Below, piece by piece: positions 43,692-53,700 of a stretch of 64,000 nt of DNA (position 1 is its first letter; each line of letters opens with the position of its first letter). Origin of the DNA: Pseudomonas sp. GV071. Its GTDB lineage: Bacteria > Pseudomonadota > Gammaproteobacteria > Pseudomonadales > Pseudomonadaceae. A model generated the notes under the pieces. The model saw nothing but the letters and a program-made list of their open reading frames with translations. It was not told where the DNA came from and ran no database searches. The translations under genes were made by a program, and so were the position numbers. The stretch covers positions 1 through 64,000 of the forward strand of contig NZ_QAOJ01000007.1 of the NCBI RefSeq assembly GCF_003050835.1, in the 5' to 3' direction.

Positions 43692-45308
43692 ATGTTACGA
43701 ATCACCGAATTCAAGCTGCCTATCGACCACGCCGACGAGGCCCTGCGCCCTGCTCTGGTTCAACGCCTGGGCATCGCCGATAACGAGCTGCTGGACTTCA
43801 CCCCGTTCAAGCGCAGCTACGACGCGCGGAAAAAATCCGCCGAGCTGTGCTTTATCTACACCCTCGATTTCACCGTGAGCGACGAAGCGGCCCTGCTGAA
43901 TAAATTCAGCGACGACCGCCACATCAGCATCGCCCCGGATACCTCGTACAAATTTGTCGGCCAGGCCCCTGAGCAACTGGGCGAACGCCCGCTGGTGGTC
44001 GGCTTCGGCCCATGCGGCATCTTCGCCGCCCTGCTGCTGGCGCAGATGGGCTTCAAGCCGATCGTGCTCGAGCGCGGCAAAGAAGTCCGCCAGCGCACCA
44101 AAGACACCTGGGGCCTGTGGCGCAAAAGCGTGCTCAACCCCGAGTCCAACGTGCAGTTTGGTGAAGGCGGTGCCGGCACCTTCTCCGACGGCAAGCTGTA
44201 CAGCCAGATCAAAGACCCGAAATTCCTTGGCCGCAAAGTGCTGCACGAGTTCGTCAAAGCCGGCGCGCCGGAAGAAATTCTGTACGTCAACAAACCGCAC
44301 ATCGGCACCTTCCGCCTCACCGGCGTGGTCGCCGATATGCGCGAGCAGATCATCGCCATGGGCGGTGAGGTGCGCTTTGAACAGCGCGTTACCGACGTGC
44401 AGATCGACGACGGCCAACTGACCGGCGTAACCCTCGCCAGCGGTGAGCAGATCGCCAGCCGGCACGTGATCCTGGCCCTCGGCCACAGCGCCCGCGACAC
44501 CTTCCGCATGCTCCACAGCCGCGACGTGTACATGGAAGCCAAGCCGTTCTCGGTGGGTTTCCGTATCGAGCACCCGCAGTCGCTGATCGACCAGGCGCGC
44601 CTGGGCAAATTCGCTGGCCACCCGAAGATTGGCGCGGCCGACTACAAGCTGGTGCACCACGCCAAGAATGGCCGCTCGGTGTACAGCTTCTGCATGTGCC
44701 CAGGCGGCACTGTGGTGGCTGCCACCTCGGAAGCCGAGCGCGTGGTCACCAACGGCATGAGCCAGTACTCGCGCAACGAGCGCAACGCTAACTCCGGCAT
44801 CGTCGTCGGCATTACCCCGGAAGTGGATTACCCGGGCGGCCCACTGGCCGGGGTTGAGCTGCAGGAGCGCCTGGAGTCCCACGCCTATGTGATGGGCGGG
44901 CGTAACTACAACGCACCAGGGCAACTGGTAGGCGACTTTATTGCCGGCAAGGCCACCACCGCGCTTGGTAGCGTCGAGCCGTCGTACAAACCCGGCCTGC
45001 AGTTGACTGACCTGGCCGACGCTCTGCCAGATTTCGCCATCGAAGCCATCCGCGAAGCGCTGCCAGCGTTCGACAAGCAGATCAAAGGTTTCGCCATGCA
45101 CGACGCGGTGCTCACCGGCATCGAAACCCGCACCTCCTCGCCGCTGCGTATCACCCGTGGCGATGACCTGCAGAGCTTGAATGTGCGCGGTCTGTTCCCG
45201 GCCGGTGAAGGCGCCGGGTATGCCGGCGGCATTCTCTCCGCCGGGGTTGATGGCATTCGCATTGCTGAAGCGGTGGCGCGGGATATTCTCGGTATTCGCG
45301 AAGGGTAA
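43692..45308 (+). CDS. COG2509 FAD-dependent dehydrogenase
   Basis: A 538-aa flavoprotein. A ferredoxin-like N-terminal domain (~1-95) is followed by the FAD motif PLVVGFGPCGIFAALLLAQMGFKPIVLERG (near residues 98-127), QFGEGGAGTFSDGKLYSQIKDP, and the conserved YSFCMCPGGTVVAATSE with two cysteines. It ends FPAGEGAGYAGGILSAGVDGIRIAEAVA. The family is widespread and often called 'NAD(P)/FAD-dependent oxidoreductase'; its substrate is unknown. It is a single gene with its own terminator. Confidence 0.88.
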   Translation: MLRITEFKLPIDHADEALRPALVQRLGIADNELLDFTPFKRSYDARKKSAELCFIYTLDFTVSDEAALLNKFSDDRHISIAPDTSYKFVGQAPEQLGERPLVVGFGPCGIFAALLLAQMGFKPIVLERGKEVRQRTKDTWGLWRKSVLNPESNVQFGEGGAGTFSDGKLYSQIKDPKFLGRKVLHEFVKAGAPEEILYVNKPHIGTFRLTGVVADMREQIIAMGGEVRFEQRVTDVQIDDGQLTGVTLASGEQIASRHVILALGHSARDTFRMLHSRDVYMEAKPFSVGFRIEHPQSLIDQARLGKFAGHPKIGAADYKLVHHAKNGRSVYSFCMCPGGTVVAATSEAERVVTNGMSQYSRNERNANSGIVVGITPEVDYPGGPLAGVELQERLESHAYVMGGRNYNAPGQLVGDFIAGKATTALGSVEPSYKPGLQLTDLADALPDFAIEAIREALPAFDKQIKGFAMHDAVLTGIETRTSSPLRITRGDDLQSLNVRGLFPAGEGAGYAGGILSAGVDGIRIAEAVARDILGIREG

Positions 45309-45327
45309 GCCCTTCCTCGCACACCCA

Positions 45328-45358
45328 AGGCACCCGGCAAAACCGGGTGCCTTTTTTT
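45328..45358 (+). terminator. Terminator after the COG2509 gene
   Basis: A 10-bp stem AGGCACCCGG/CCGGGTGCCT with a CAAAA loop is followed by seven T. Confidence 0.92.
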
Positions 45359-45562
45359 GGCCTGTCACATTCGTGTTTGCCAACACATATCAAATGACAG
45401 GATTTCCCATTTACTAACATCTTACATTTACTTACACTCCCTCCCGCCGCATCCATACCCATCAAATTTGAACGTTCAGCCATTGAGCGACGGGTTCGGC
45501 TTGCCTGCAAAAAGACAGGCCACACAAAAACTCTGCCGGAATTCGGACACAGGACCCTTCAC

Positions 45563-47788
45563 ATGCACCGTCATCACCTTTCGCCGCTGGCTACCGCCAT
45601 CGCTTTGAGCTTGTGGGTGGCCCAGGCCGCTCATGCTGCTGACACCGCTGCGGTTGCCAGCACTGAACCGAGCACCGCCGTGGAACTGGATGCCACCGCG
45701 ATCGATGCCAAGGGCCTGAAAGGCGAGGCGACTACTGAAGGGACTAAGTCCTACACCACGGGCGCCATGGCCACCGGCACCAAGCTGCCGCTGTCGATCC
45801 GCGAGACCCCGCAGTCGGTCAGCGTGATCACCCGTCAGCGCATGGACGACCAGGGCATGAATGACCTCAATGACGTGGTCAAATTCACCCCCGGCCTGGT
45901 CATCAACCAGTACGGCCCCGCGCGGCAGAACTACAGCGCCCGTGGTTTCGACGTCGACAACATCATGTACGACGGCATGCCCACCACCGTTTCGACCTAC
46001 ACCCAGGACGTGATCTCGGCCGCTGACATGGCCATGTACGACCGCGTGGAAATCGTCCGCGGCGCCACCGGCCTGATGCAGGGTGCGGGTAACCCGTCCG
46101 CCGCCATCAACATGGTGCGCAAACGTCCGACCGCCACCCCGCAAGCCAGCATCAGCGCCAGCGCCGGCACCTGGGACAGCTACCGCACCGAAGTCGATGT
46201 GTCCGGACCACTCAACGAGCAAGGCTCGCTGCGCGGCCGTGCAGTCACCGCTTACCAGACCACGCAGGGCTTCCAGGACTACGCGAGCAAAGAGCGCGGC
46301 CTGTTCTACGGCATCACCGAAGCCGATCTGAATGACGCCACCACCCTCACCTTGGGTGCCTCGTATCAGAACGACAACAAGAACGAAAACTGGGTAGGCC
46401 TGCCCGACGTACCGGGCGGCAAAGACCTGAAACTGTCGCGTAGCACCAACTACGGCGCCGACTGGTCCTACTGGGATACCACCGTCACCACCCTGTTCGG
46501 CGACCTCGAGCACCGCCTGGATAACGGTTGGAAAGTGAAGTTCGCGATGAACAAGATGTGGGGCCGCGAGCAAATGCTCGGCACCTACAACGACTGCTAT
46601 TACAACGCCTCCGGCTGCGCCACCACCAGCTTCGGCGCCGGCGCTTACAACACCGTCGACGACCACAGCGCCTATGACCTCTCGGCGTCCGGCCCTTTCC
46701 AACTGCTCGGTCGCGAGCATGAGTTGGTGGTCGGTAGCAGCTACCGCGAAGAGATCTTCGACGAGCATGGCGGCTCCGGCGGCCTCACCTACACCGACGG
46801 CAGCCCACTGGGCGCAATCGCTCCGGGTGCGTGGGAAAACACCAATACCAGCAAACCGAGCTTCGACATGAGCGGCTGGGCGCAGAAGACCGACGAGAGC
46901 CAGATCGGCACCTACGTAACTACTCGCCTGAACATCGCCGACCCGCTGAAAGTGATCCTCGGTGCACGCCTGGACTGGTGGGACCGCGAGATCGAGAACA
47001 GCTCCTTCGGCGTCGTGACCAGTTCCGACCACACCAAGGAAGTGCGTCATGTCACCCGCTACGCCGGGGTGATCTACGACCTCAACGACACCTACTCGGT
47101 CTACGCCAGCTTCACCGACATCTTCAAACCGCAGAACGTCTATGACGCCAGTGGCAGTTCGCTGAAGCCGATTGAAGGCGAGAACTATGAAATCGGTCTG
47201 AAAGGCGAGTACTTCGACGGCGGCCTGAACGCCAACGTGGCGCTGTTCCAGATCGATCAGATGAACGTGGGCACCGACGACACCAGCAGCACCAACCCGT
47301 GCCCGTGGCAGCCCACTTCGTACGACTACTGCCAGCGTGCGTCCGGCAAGATTCGTAGCCAGGGCCTGGACCTCGAACTCTCCGGTGCTCTGACAGACAA
47401 CTGGCAAGGCAGCGCGTCATACACCTACGTTGAAACCAAGTTCCGCCAGGACGTAGATGAAAGCAACGAAGGCGAGTACTTCGACAAAACCAAGCCACGC
47501 CATCTGTTCAAACTCGCCACCGTCTACAACCTGCCGGGCGAACTGCAGAAATTCCGTGTCGGTGCCGACGTGGTCAGCCAGAGCGCGACCCAGAGCGAAC
47601 AGGGTCTGGAGCAGGAAACCTACGCCATTGTCGGCCTGATGGCTGGGTACAAGGTGAGCGAGCACATCGACACTCGCGTCAACATCAACAACCTGTTCGA
47701 CAAGGAGTACTACAGCGGTATCGCCTTCAACAACCTGAACTACGGCGCGCCTCGCAACGCCATGTTCAGCGTCAAGTGGTCGATGTAA
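45563..47788 (+). CDS. TonB-dependent siderophore receptor
   Basis: A 741-aa outer-membrane receptor. The signal peptide ends AAHAAD. The plug domain starts LPLSIRETPQSVSVITRQRMDDQGMNDLNDVVKFTPGL and continues to VEIVRGATGLMQGAGNPSAAINMVRKRPT, typical of the FhuA/FpvA/FoxA siderophore group. The 22-strand barrel follows and ends NYGAPRNAMFSVKWSM. There is no N-terminal signalling (STN) domain, so it is not a sigma-regulator-coupled receptor. No siderophore biosynthesis gene is near. AGGA stands 8 bases before the ATG. I saw no convincing Fur box in the gap upstream. Confidence 0.9.
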   Translation: MHRHHLSPLATAIALSLWVAQAAHAADTAAVASTEPSTAVELDATAIDAKGLKGEATTEGTKSYTTGAMATGTKLPLSIRETPQSVSVITRQRMDDQGMNDLNDVVKFTPGLVINQYGPARQNYSARGFDVDNIMYDGMPTTVSTYTQDVISAADMAMYDRVEIVRGATGLMQGAGNPSAAINMVRKRPTATPQASISASAGTWDSYRTEVDVSGPLNEQGSLRGRAVTAYQTTQGFQDYASKERGLFYGITEADLNDATTLTLGASYQNDNKNENWVGLPDVPGGKDLKLSRSTNYGADWSYWDTTVTTLFGDLEHRLDNGWKVKFAMNKMWGREQMLGTYNDCYYNASGCATTSFGAGAYNTVDDHSAYDLSASGPFQLLGREHELVVGSSYREEIFDEHGGSGGLTYTDGSPLGAIAPGAWENTNTSKPSFDMSGWAQKTDESQIGTYVTTRLNIADPLKVILGARLDWWDREIENSSFGVVTSSDHTKEVRHVTRYAGVIYDLNDTYSVYASFTDIFKPQNVYDASGSSLKPIEGENYEIGLKGEYFDGGLNANVALFQIDQMNVGTDDTSSTNPCPWQPTSYDYCQRASGKIRSQGLDLELSGALTDNWQGSASYTYVETKFRQDVDESNEGEYFDKTKPRHLFKLATVYNLPGELQKFRVGADVVSQSATQSEQGLEQETYAIVGLMAGYKVSEHIDTRVNINNLFDKEYYSGIAFNNLNYGAPRNAMFSVKWSM

Positions 47789-47802
47789 GCACCGCCATGC
47801 CC

Positions 47803-47833
47803 GCAACTACCCGTCGCAACGACGGGTAGTTGC
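47803..47833. repeat. Perfect 14-bp hairpin after the receptor gene
   Basis: GCAACTACCCGTCG and CGACGGGTAGTTGC are fully complementary around a CAA loop. There is no T run, so it is at best a weak terminator or an mRNA 3' protection hairpin between convergent genes. Confidence 0.75.
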
Positions 47834-47872
47834 AAGAGCGGGTTCGACCGCGAACGGTCGAGCATCAGGCGC

Positions 47873-48811
47873 TCACGCCGCTGGCCCCACCAGCGCCGAC
47901 AAGCGCTTCTCCAACCCCAACGCTTTAAAGCGTTCCACGACAAAGTCGACAAACACCCGGGTCTTCTGCGGCAGTAGTTTCTGCCCAGCGAAGTACAGGG
48001 TGGTCGCGCCGGTATCCACGTACCAATCGGGCAGCACCCGCTGCACGCTACCTTTTTCCAGATACGGCAAGGCATGGGCGACGCTGACCAAGGCGATGCC
48101 CAGGCCGATCTGCGCGGCTGCGCAGGCGGCTTCCGGGTCGCTCAAGGTCATGCGCGGCTGAATCTCGATGGGGGCCAGCAAACCGTCACGGTTGCGCAAC
48201 GTCCAGGGCCGTACGCGACCGGTCTGCGGTGAACGGATAAGGATGCCGGCGTGCTGCGGCAAGTCGGCCGGCGAACGCAGTGCCGGGGCGGTTTCCAGGT
48301 AGCTTTTTGAAGCCAGCAGAATCCGGTGTGCGGGCGCCAGCTCACGCGCCACCACTCCAAGCGGCAAGTCAAAACCGCCGCCCACCGCTGCATCAAAACC
48401 ATCGGCAATCAGGTCCACCGGGCGGTTGTCGAAATGCCAGTCCGGCACTACCCGCGGGTAGCGCTGCAGGAATTCGCCGAGCAGCGGCACCATGTATTCG
48501 CGGCCGAACGACAGGCCCATGCTCACCTTCAAGGTGCCGGCCGGTTGGCTCTTGAGCGTGGTCAGGTTGCCCATCGCCAGCTGCAAGGTGCTCAAGCCGC
48601 CCGCTGCTTCAGCCAGAAAATACTCCCCCGCCTCCGTCAGGCTCAGCTTGCGGGTACTACGCTGGAACAGCCGCACGTCCAGGCTGTCTTCCAGGCGGGC
48701 GACGTTCTTGCCCACGGCCGCGGGGGTCAACCCCAGGCGCCGCGCGGCTTGGGCAAAGCTTCCCGCCTCAGCGCTGCGAATAAAACATTCGATGCAATTG
48801 AGCGTGTCCAT
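47873..48811 (-). CDS. LysR-family transcriptional regulator
   Basis: A 312-aa regulator with winged helix MDTLNCIECFIRSAEAGSFAQAARRLGLTPAAVGKNVARLEDSLDVRLFQRSTRKLSLTEAGEYF and a C-terminal effector domain (IGLGIALVSVAHALPYLEKGSVQRVLPDW). It belongs to the CrgA/DmlR-like group. It is divergent from an SDR gene, and the gap contains a dyad suited to LysR binding, so it probably controls that SDR. The receptor gene lies tail-to-tail with it. Confidence 0.87.
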   Translation of the reverse strand: MDTLNCIECFIRSAEAGSFAQAARRLGLTPAAVGKNVARLEDSLDVRLFQRSTRKLSLTEAGEYFLAEAAGGLSTLQLAMGNLTTLKSQPAGTLKVSMGLSFGREYMVPLLGEFLQRYPRVVPDWHFDNRPVDLIADGFDAAVGGGFDLPLGVVARELAPAHRILLASKSYLETAPALRSPADLPQHAGILIRSPQTGRVRPWTLRNRDGLLAPIEIQPRMTLSDPEAACAAAQIGLGIALVSVAHALPYLEKGSVQRVLPDWYVDTGATTLYFAGQKLLPQKTRVFVDFVVERFKALGLEKRLSALVGPAA

Positions 48812-48849
48812 GGCTTACTCCATACAGTTTGGATCGAAAGCATATCCGT

Positions 48850-48873
48850 ATTACCAGCTATTCGCAGGGTAAT
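48850..48873. promoter_or_regulatory. Candidate LysR binding dyad
   Basis: ATTACC and GGTAAT form a perfect 6-bp inverted repeat with a 12-base spacer, midway between the LysR gene start and the SDR gene start. A second pair TATCCG (48843-48848) and CGGATA (48880-48885) lies outside it but is not concentric. This is the usual place for a LysR recognition site. Confidence 0.5.
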
Positions 48874-48950
48874 TAGCTGCGGATACTAGCCCCAACACCA
48901 AGCGACATACCCACTTAACGAATCACCCCTTACTTACTTTGGAGAACACC

Positions 48951-49700
48951 ATGACTACTCAAGCATCCCTCGTTAACAAAGTTGCATTCGTCCAAGGCGG
49001 CTCCCGCGGTATCGGCGCAGCCATCGTCAAACGCCTGGCCCGTGAAGGCGCTGCCGTGGCCTTCACCTACAGCCAGAGCGCACAACAATCGGAAGGCCTG
49101 GTGGCCGAGATCGTCGCCGCTGGTGGCAAGGCCATCGCCATCCGCGCTGACAGCGCCAACGAACAAGCCATCCGCGGCGCCATCAGCCAAGCGGTAGAAA
49201 CCTTCGGCGGCCTCGACATTCTGGTCAACAACGCCGGCGTACTGGCGGTAGCCCCGATCGAACAACTGAGCATGGAAGACATCGACCGCACCCTGTCGAT
49301 CAACGTGCGCAGCGTGGTCATCGCCAGCCAGGAAGCCTCTCGCCACCTGCGTGACAACGGCCGCATCATCACCATCGGCAGCACCAACGCGGAGCGCATT
49401 CCGTTTGCCGGTGGTTCGATCTACGCCATGAGCAAATCGGCCATCGTCGGCTTCACCAAAGGCCTGGCCCGCGACCTGGGCGGCCGTGGCATCACCGTCA
49501 ACAACGTGCAGCCTGGCCCGGTTGACACCGACATGAACCCGGACAGCGGCGAGTTTGCCGACACCCTGAAACAAGGCATGGCACTGGCCCGTTACGGCAA
49601 AGTGGAAGAGATCGCCAGCTTCGTCAGCTACCTGGCAGGCCCGGAAGCCGGCTACATCACCGGTGCCAACCTGACCATTGATGGTGGGTTTGCGGCGTAA
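48951..49700 (+). CDS. SDR family oxidoreductase (BdcA/FabG-like)
   Basis: A 249-aa classical SDR with cofactor loop QGGSRGIGAAIVKRL (residues 13-27), AFTYSQSAQQ (Ser after beta-2, NADPH type), NNAGVLA, catalytic Ser in ITIGSTN and YAMSK. The QGGSRGIG motif with FTYS is that of the BdcA-like/cyclopentanol-type reductases. The reaction is unknown. GGAG lies 7 bases before ATG 48951. Its regulator is probably the divergent LysR protein. A REP pair follows it. Confidence 0.87.
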   Translation: MTTQASLVNKVAFVQGGSRGIGAAIVKRLAREGAAVAFTYSQSAQQSEGLVAEIVAAGGKAIAIRADSANEQAIRGAISQAVETFGGLDILVNNAGVLAVAPIEQLSMEDIDRTLSINVRSVVIASQEASRHLRDNGRIITIGSTNAERIPFAGGSIYAMSKSAIVGFTKGLARDLGGRGITVNNVQPGPVDTDMNPDSGEFADTLKQGMALARYGKVEEIASFVSYLAGPEAGYITGANLTIDGGFAA

Positions 49701-49720
49701 CGAATACGCAGATTGGCTGT

Positions 49721-49785
49721 TGTGGGAGGGGCTTTAGCCGCGAGCTTTTGATTTTAAAAGCATCGCGGCTAAAGCCCCTCCCACA
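49721..49785. repeat. Paired REP elements (inverted)
   Basis: TGTGGGAGGGGCTTTAGCCG (49721-49740) faces CATCGCGGCTAAAGCCCCTC (49761-49780). Confidence 0.85.
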
Positions 49786-49802
49786 TTGACCTCATCAGGC
49801 TA

Positions 49803-50321
49803 TCAACCACCGACTTTCTGATAACACACGGTAGTACGCCGCGACCCGTTCGGCCGGCGCTGTGGGTCAGCGTAGGTATGCAACTCGCTGAAGCCGGCTT
49901 TGCGCATCATGCCGGCTGAGGCGGCATTTTCTTCGTGGCGGTCGATGTAGATGTCGACCAGCCCTTTCTCGCCGAGGCTGGCGACGGCCTTTTCCAACAG
50001 GATCGAGCCCAGTCCCTTGCCCGCCATATCGCGATGCACCACCGCTTCGCAGATATAACCCTGGGGTTCCTCACGCCGCGCCGCCGGTTGCTGGTCGGCA
50101 AATTGCCAGGTCTGGATGTAGCTGACGAAGCCGACAATCCGCCCATCCTGTTCAGCCAGCACCGCTTCCACCGCACCGTCGGCAATGCTGTTCAAGTGCT
50201 CACGCACGCCGTCTTCGGGCAGGTAATTCCAAGGGTTGGGACCGTGCTCCAGCAACAGCTGGGTGAGCTCGGCGACATCACCTGGTTGGGCAAAACGAAA
50301 GGTCAGCGCGGCATCGTTCAT
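49803..50321 (-). CDS. GNAT-family N-acetyltransferase
   Basis: A 172-aa acetyltransferase. The core reads AVVHRDMAGKGLGSILLEKAVASLGEKGLVDIYIDRHEENAASAGMMRKAGF, with the acetyl-CoA loop MAGKGLG (usual QxxGxG/A variant). It starts three bases after the PLP-enzyme gene and so is part of that operon. Its acceptor is unknown; an amino acid or amine related to the upstream enzyme and exporter is possible. Confidence 0.85.
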   Translation of the reverse strand: MNDAALTFRFAQPGDVAELTQLLLEHGPNPWNYLPEDGVREHLNSIADGAVEAVLAEQDGRIVGFVSYIQTWQFADQQPAARREEPQGYICEAVVHRDMAGKGLGSILLEKAVASLGEKGLVDIYIDRHEENAASAGMMRKAGFSELHTYADPQRRPNGSRRTTVCYQKVGG

Positions 50322-50324
50322 CGC

Positions 50325-51431
50325 TCAGAGTCCTGCAGTGGGGAGATCAGGCAACGCCTCGCCACGTTCGGCGCAGGCGGCCACCTGTTCGATCAGGGAA
50401 TCCAACTGGTAGCCCTGGGCCTTGAGCCAGTCAGGGTTGTAGTAGCTGGTGGCGTAACGCTCGCCGCCATCGCAGAGCACGGCGACAATCGAGCCGCGCT
50501 CGCCGGCCGCGACCATGCGCTGGGCCGCCAGCAAGGCACCGATCAGGTTGGTGCCGCTGGAGCCGCCGACATGCCGGTCGAGGCGCTGCGCCAGGTAGTG
50601 CATGGCCGCCAGTGACAAGGCGTCCGGCACCTTGCACATGGCGTCGATCACCGACGGCAAAAACGACGCTTCTACCCGTGGCCGGCCAATGCCTTCGATG
50701 CCTGAACCGTGGTCCAGGCGCAGGCTGGCATCGCCCGTGCGGTAGTAGTCGAAGAACACCGAGCGCTCGGCGTCGGCGCAGAGAATCCGGGTGGCGTGGC
50801 GGCGGTAACGTACGTAGCGGCCGAGGGTCGCCAGGGTGCCGCCGGTACCGGGGCTGGACACCAGCCAGCTCGGCTCGGGGAAACGCTCGAAGCGCATCTG
50901 CTGGAAGATCGACTCGGCGATATTGTTGTTGGCGCGCCAGTCGGTGGCCCGCTCGGCGTAGGTGAACTGGTCCATGAAGTGGCCGCCGCTCTCTTTCGCC
51001 AGGCGTTCGGACTCGGCATAAATCTGCGTCGGGTCTTTGACAAGGTGGCACTGGCCGCCATAGAACTCGATCTGGGCGATCTTCTCTTTCGAGGTGGTGG
51101 CCGGCATCACCGCAATAAACGGCAGACCGAGCAAGCGGGCGAAATAGGCTTCGGAGATGGCCGTGGAACCGCTCGAGGCTTCGATCACCGGCGCCCCCCG
51201 TTGCAGCCAGCCGTTGCACAGCGCGTAAAGAAACAGCGAACGCGCCAGGCGGTGCTTGAGGCTACCGGTGGGGTGGCTGGACTCATCCTTGAAGTACAGC
51301 TCGATGCCCGGCAGGCCCGGCAGTGTCAGAGGAATCAGGTGGGTGTCGGCGCTGCGCTGAAAGTCCGCTTCGATAATGCGGATGGCCTCGCGGGCCCAGG
51401 CTCTGCCAACCAGCGGTGTTGAATCACTCAT
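50325..51431 (-). CDS. PLP-dependent cysteine synthase-family enzyme
   Basis: A 368-aa fold-type II PLP enzyme. The Schiff-base lysine is Lys59 ([11 protein letters not shown]), the substrate loop is [12 protein letters not shown] where cysteine synthase has SSGNTG, and the phosphate loop is [13 protein letters not shown]. The altered loop and the C-terminal [15 protein letters not shown] resemble the Cds1-like cysteine desulfhydrase/synthase group rather than CysK or CysM. The long frame starts at 51545, but [12 protein letters not shown] at 51431 matches family starts. It lies 10 bases after an EamA exporter gene. Confidence 0.83.
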   Translation of the reverse strand: MSDSTPLVGRAWAREAIRIIEADFQRSADTHLIPLTLPGLPGIELYFKDESSHPTGSLKHRLARSLFLYALCNGWLQRGAPVIEASSGSTAISEAYFARLLGLPFIAVMPATTSKEKIAQIEFYGGQCHLVKDPTQIYAESERLAKESGGHFMDQFTYAERATDWRANNNIAESIFQQMRFERFPEPSWLVSSPGTGGTLATLGRYVRYRRHATRILCADAERSVFFDYYRTGDASLRLDHGSGIEGIGRPRVEASFLPSVIDAMCKVPDALSLAAMHYLAQRLDRHVGGSSGTNLIGALLAAQRMVAAGERGSIVAVLCDGGERYATSYYNPDWLKAQGYQLDSLIEQVAACAERGEALPDLPTAGL

Positions 51432-51441
51432 GACGCTACCT

Positions 51442-52356
51442 TCAATCGAGAATTCCAGCGGGCGTTGGCACGCTGGGGTCGCGGCGCCATTGACTGAGGC
51501 CCACGCCAATAAAGACCAGCCCGACCGCCAACAGTTGCCAGGCATTTAACCGCTCACCGAGAAACAGCACTGCCATCAGCAAGGTGAACACCGGAATCAA
51601 GTTGGTGAAACCCGAGGCCTGGCTGGCGGGCAAGCGGCCGACACCAAAGTTGTACAGGCCATAGGCGCCGACCGTGACGACGATGCCCAGGTACACCACC
51701 GAGCCCCAGCCCTGGGCGCTGATCTCGGCCGGCAGCCCGGCGTTGAACAACGCCAGCGGCAGGAAAAACAGCGAACCGACAAACGCCTGCAGCGCAGTCA
51801 GGGCGAACGCCGAATAGCGGCTCGACAGGTGCTTGAGCAACAAGGTGTAGCCGGTGGCGCAGAGCATCGCCAGAAACTCGAAGAAGTTGCCCCACAGCGG
51901 CGCGGGCGCGTGCTCATCGGCATCGCCAGCCAGGCTCAGCCACACCGCACCGACCACCGCCAGGAGAAAACCGGCCAGGGTGGTGCGAGTGATGCGTTCG
52001 CGCAGGGTCAGGTAGGCGCCGACCGCCACCAGCAGCGGCAACAAGGCGGTGATCATGCCGGCTTGCGAGGCGCTGGTACGTTGCAGCGCCAGCGCCTCGA
52101 AGATGAAGTATAGGCAGGGCTCGCAGGCAGCCAGGCCGAGCAGGTATTTCCAGTCGCCGGCGCGGTACTCGATGCGCCCACGCCAGCGCCAGGCCAACAG
52201 AAACACCAGACTGCCCAAGGCCATCCGGCCGAAAATCACCCACATCGGTGGCAGTTCAGTGAACGCCAGTTTCAAGGCAATGAACGAGCTTCCCCACAAG
52301 GCCATGGCAACTACCAGACATCCCCAGGCAAGCGCCTGGCCTTCACGCTGATGCAC
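51442..52356 (-). CDS. EamA-family exporter
   Basis: A 304-aa inner-membrane protein with ten helices in two EamA repeats, ending [39 protein letters not shown]. The first repeat begins [27 protein letters not shown]. Together with the downstream PLP enzyme and acetyltransferase it may export cysteine, O-acetylserine or a related compound, as E. coli EamA does; this is inference. The start is a GTG at 52356 with GGAGG five bases before it. The longer frame to 52575 runs through the promoter region of nhaA. Confidence 0.85.
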   Translation of the reverse strand: MHQREGQALAWGCLVVAMALWGSSFIALKLAFTELPPMWVIFGRMALGSLVFLLAWRWRGRIEYRAGDWKYLLGLAACEPCLYFIFEALALQRTSASQAGMITALLPLLVAVGAYLTLRERITRTTLAGFLLAVVGAVWLSLAGDADEHAPAPLWGNFFEFLAMLCATGYTLLLKHLSSRYSAFALTALQAFVGSLFFLPLALFNAGLPAEISAQGWGSVVYLGIVVTVGAYGLYNFGVGRLPASQASGFTNLIPVFTLLMAVLFLGERLNAWQLLAVGLVFIGVGLSQWRRDPSVPTPAGILD

Positions 52357-52477
52357 GCGCACCTCCACATTTTCTGACCGCCAGTATAGAAACCGCACTG
52401 CCAGCCGCCCAGTTACAGTGAAGCAGCTATCCTCTGCGCAACTGTTTTTGCCGGCCTTGCGGCCAGGGAGCGCGCCG

Positions 52478-53653
52478 TTGTCTTTTCGCCATGTAGTGAG
52501 CAGTTTCTTTCGTATGGAAGCGGCCAGCGGGCAGCTGCTGATCGCCGCCGCCCTGCTCGCGCTAATCATCAACAACTCGCCGCTGGCGTTCCTCTACAAC
52601 GGCTTGCTGGACACCCCGGTGATGGTCCGCGTCGGCGCCCTGGAGATCGGCAAACCGCTGCTGCTGTGGATCAATGACGGGCTGATGGCGCTGTTCTTCC
52701 TGACCATCGGCCTGGAGGTGAAACGCGAAGTGCTCGAAGGCCACCTCTCTCACCCATCACAGATCGTCTTGCCGGGTATGGCCGCCATCGGCGGCATGCT
52801 GGTACCGGCGCTGGTGTACTGGGCAATCAACCGCAACCACCCCGAGGCCCTGGGCGGTTGGGCGATTCCGATGGCCACCGACATCGCCTTCGCCCTCGGC
52901 GTACTGGCACTGCTGGGCGCGCGGGTGCCGCTGACGCTCAAGCTGTTTCTGCTGACCCTGGCGATCATCGATGACCTGGGGGCCATCATTGTCATCGCCC
53001 TGTTCTATTCCGCCGACCTCTCTACGCGCTCATTGCTGCTGGCTGCCGTGTGTATCGCGGTGCTGATCGGCCTCAATCGTGCCGGCGTGCAAAAGCTCAG
53101 CCCGTACATGGTGGTCGGCCTGATCCTCTGGGTGTGTGTACTTAAAAGCGGCGTGCATGCCACGTTGGCTGGGGTAACCCTGGCCTTCACCATTCCCCTG
53201 CGCACCCGCGAGGGCGTGCCCTCCCCGGCTCGCGCGCTGGAACACACGCTGCACCCCTGGGTGATCTTCGGCATCCTGCCGCTGTTCGCCTTCGCCAATG
53301 CCGGCGTGCCGCTGACCGGCTTGGGCCTGGACAGCTTTCTGCACACGGTGCCGCTGGGTATTGCCTGCGGGCTGCTGGTGGGTAAAACAGTGGGGGTGTT
53401 CGGCCTGTCGTGGCTGGCGATTGTGCTGGGCATCGCCAAGCTGCCAGAGGGGGCGAACTGGGGTCAGGTGTTGGGCGTGGCGGTGCTGTGCGGCATCGGT
53501 TTCACCATGAGCCTGTTTGTCGGCTCGCTGGCGTTTGAGCCGGGGGTCAGCCCACTGGCGGGGATGGACCGCATCGGCATTCTCAGCGGCTCGTTTTTTG
53601 CGGCGCTGCTGGGGTATTTGATTATGGCCAAAGCGAGCAAGACGCCGCGCTAA
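52478..53653 (+). CDS. nhaA: Na+/H+ antiporter NhaA
   Basis: A 391-aa inner-membrane antiporter that expels sodium in exchange for protons. The ion site is complete: Asp165-Asp166 in [10 protein letters not shown] and Asp135 in [10 protein letters not shown], each two residues beyond the E. coli positions 163, 164 and 133. The unwound segment [13 protein letters not shown] and the end [15 protein letters not shown] are typical. A GTG at 52418 opens the frame. The TTG at 52478 has AGGGAG 7 bases upstream and gives the family length, so I chose it. Confidence 0.92.
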   Translation: MSFRHVVSSFFRMEAASGQLLIAAALLALIINNSPLAFLYNGLLDTPVMVRVGALEIGKPLLLWINDGLMALFFLTIGLEVKREVLEGHLSHPSQIVLPGMAAIGGMLVPALVYWAINRNHPEALGGWAIPMATDIAFALGVLALLGARVPLTLKLFLLTLAIIDDLGAIIVIALFYSADLSTRSLLLAAVCIAVLIGLNRAGVQKLSPYMVVGLILWVCVLKSGVHATLAGVTLAFTIPLRTREGVPSPARALEHTLHPWVIFGILPLFAFANAGVPLTGLGLDSFLHTVPLGIACGLLVGKTVGVFGLSWLAIVLGIAKLPEGANWGQVLGVAVLCGIGFTMSLFVGSLAFEPGVSPLAGMDRIGILSGSFFAALLGYLIMAKASKTPR

Positions 53654-53700
53654 TACGACGTTCGCGGCTTCCTTGGAGAGTACTGAGAGGAGCGCAACTT

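Noticed and set aside
43695..45386. Open frame of 563 codons on the minus strand opposite the COG2509 gene
   Set aside because: It is a shadow of the real gene; no ribosome-binding site or domain is visible.
45360..45562. Fur box upstream of the TonB-dependent receptor
   Set aside because: I looked for GATAATGATAATCATTATC-like repeats and found only weak AT-rich matches such as AAATGACAGGATTTCCCATT, too poor to call.
45476..47407. Open frame of 643 codons on the minus strand opposite the siderophore receptor
   Set aside because: It is a shadow frame; the receptor on the plus strand has a signal peptide, plug and barrel pattern.
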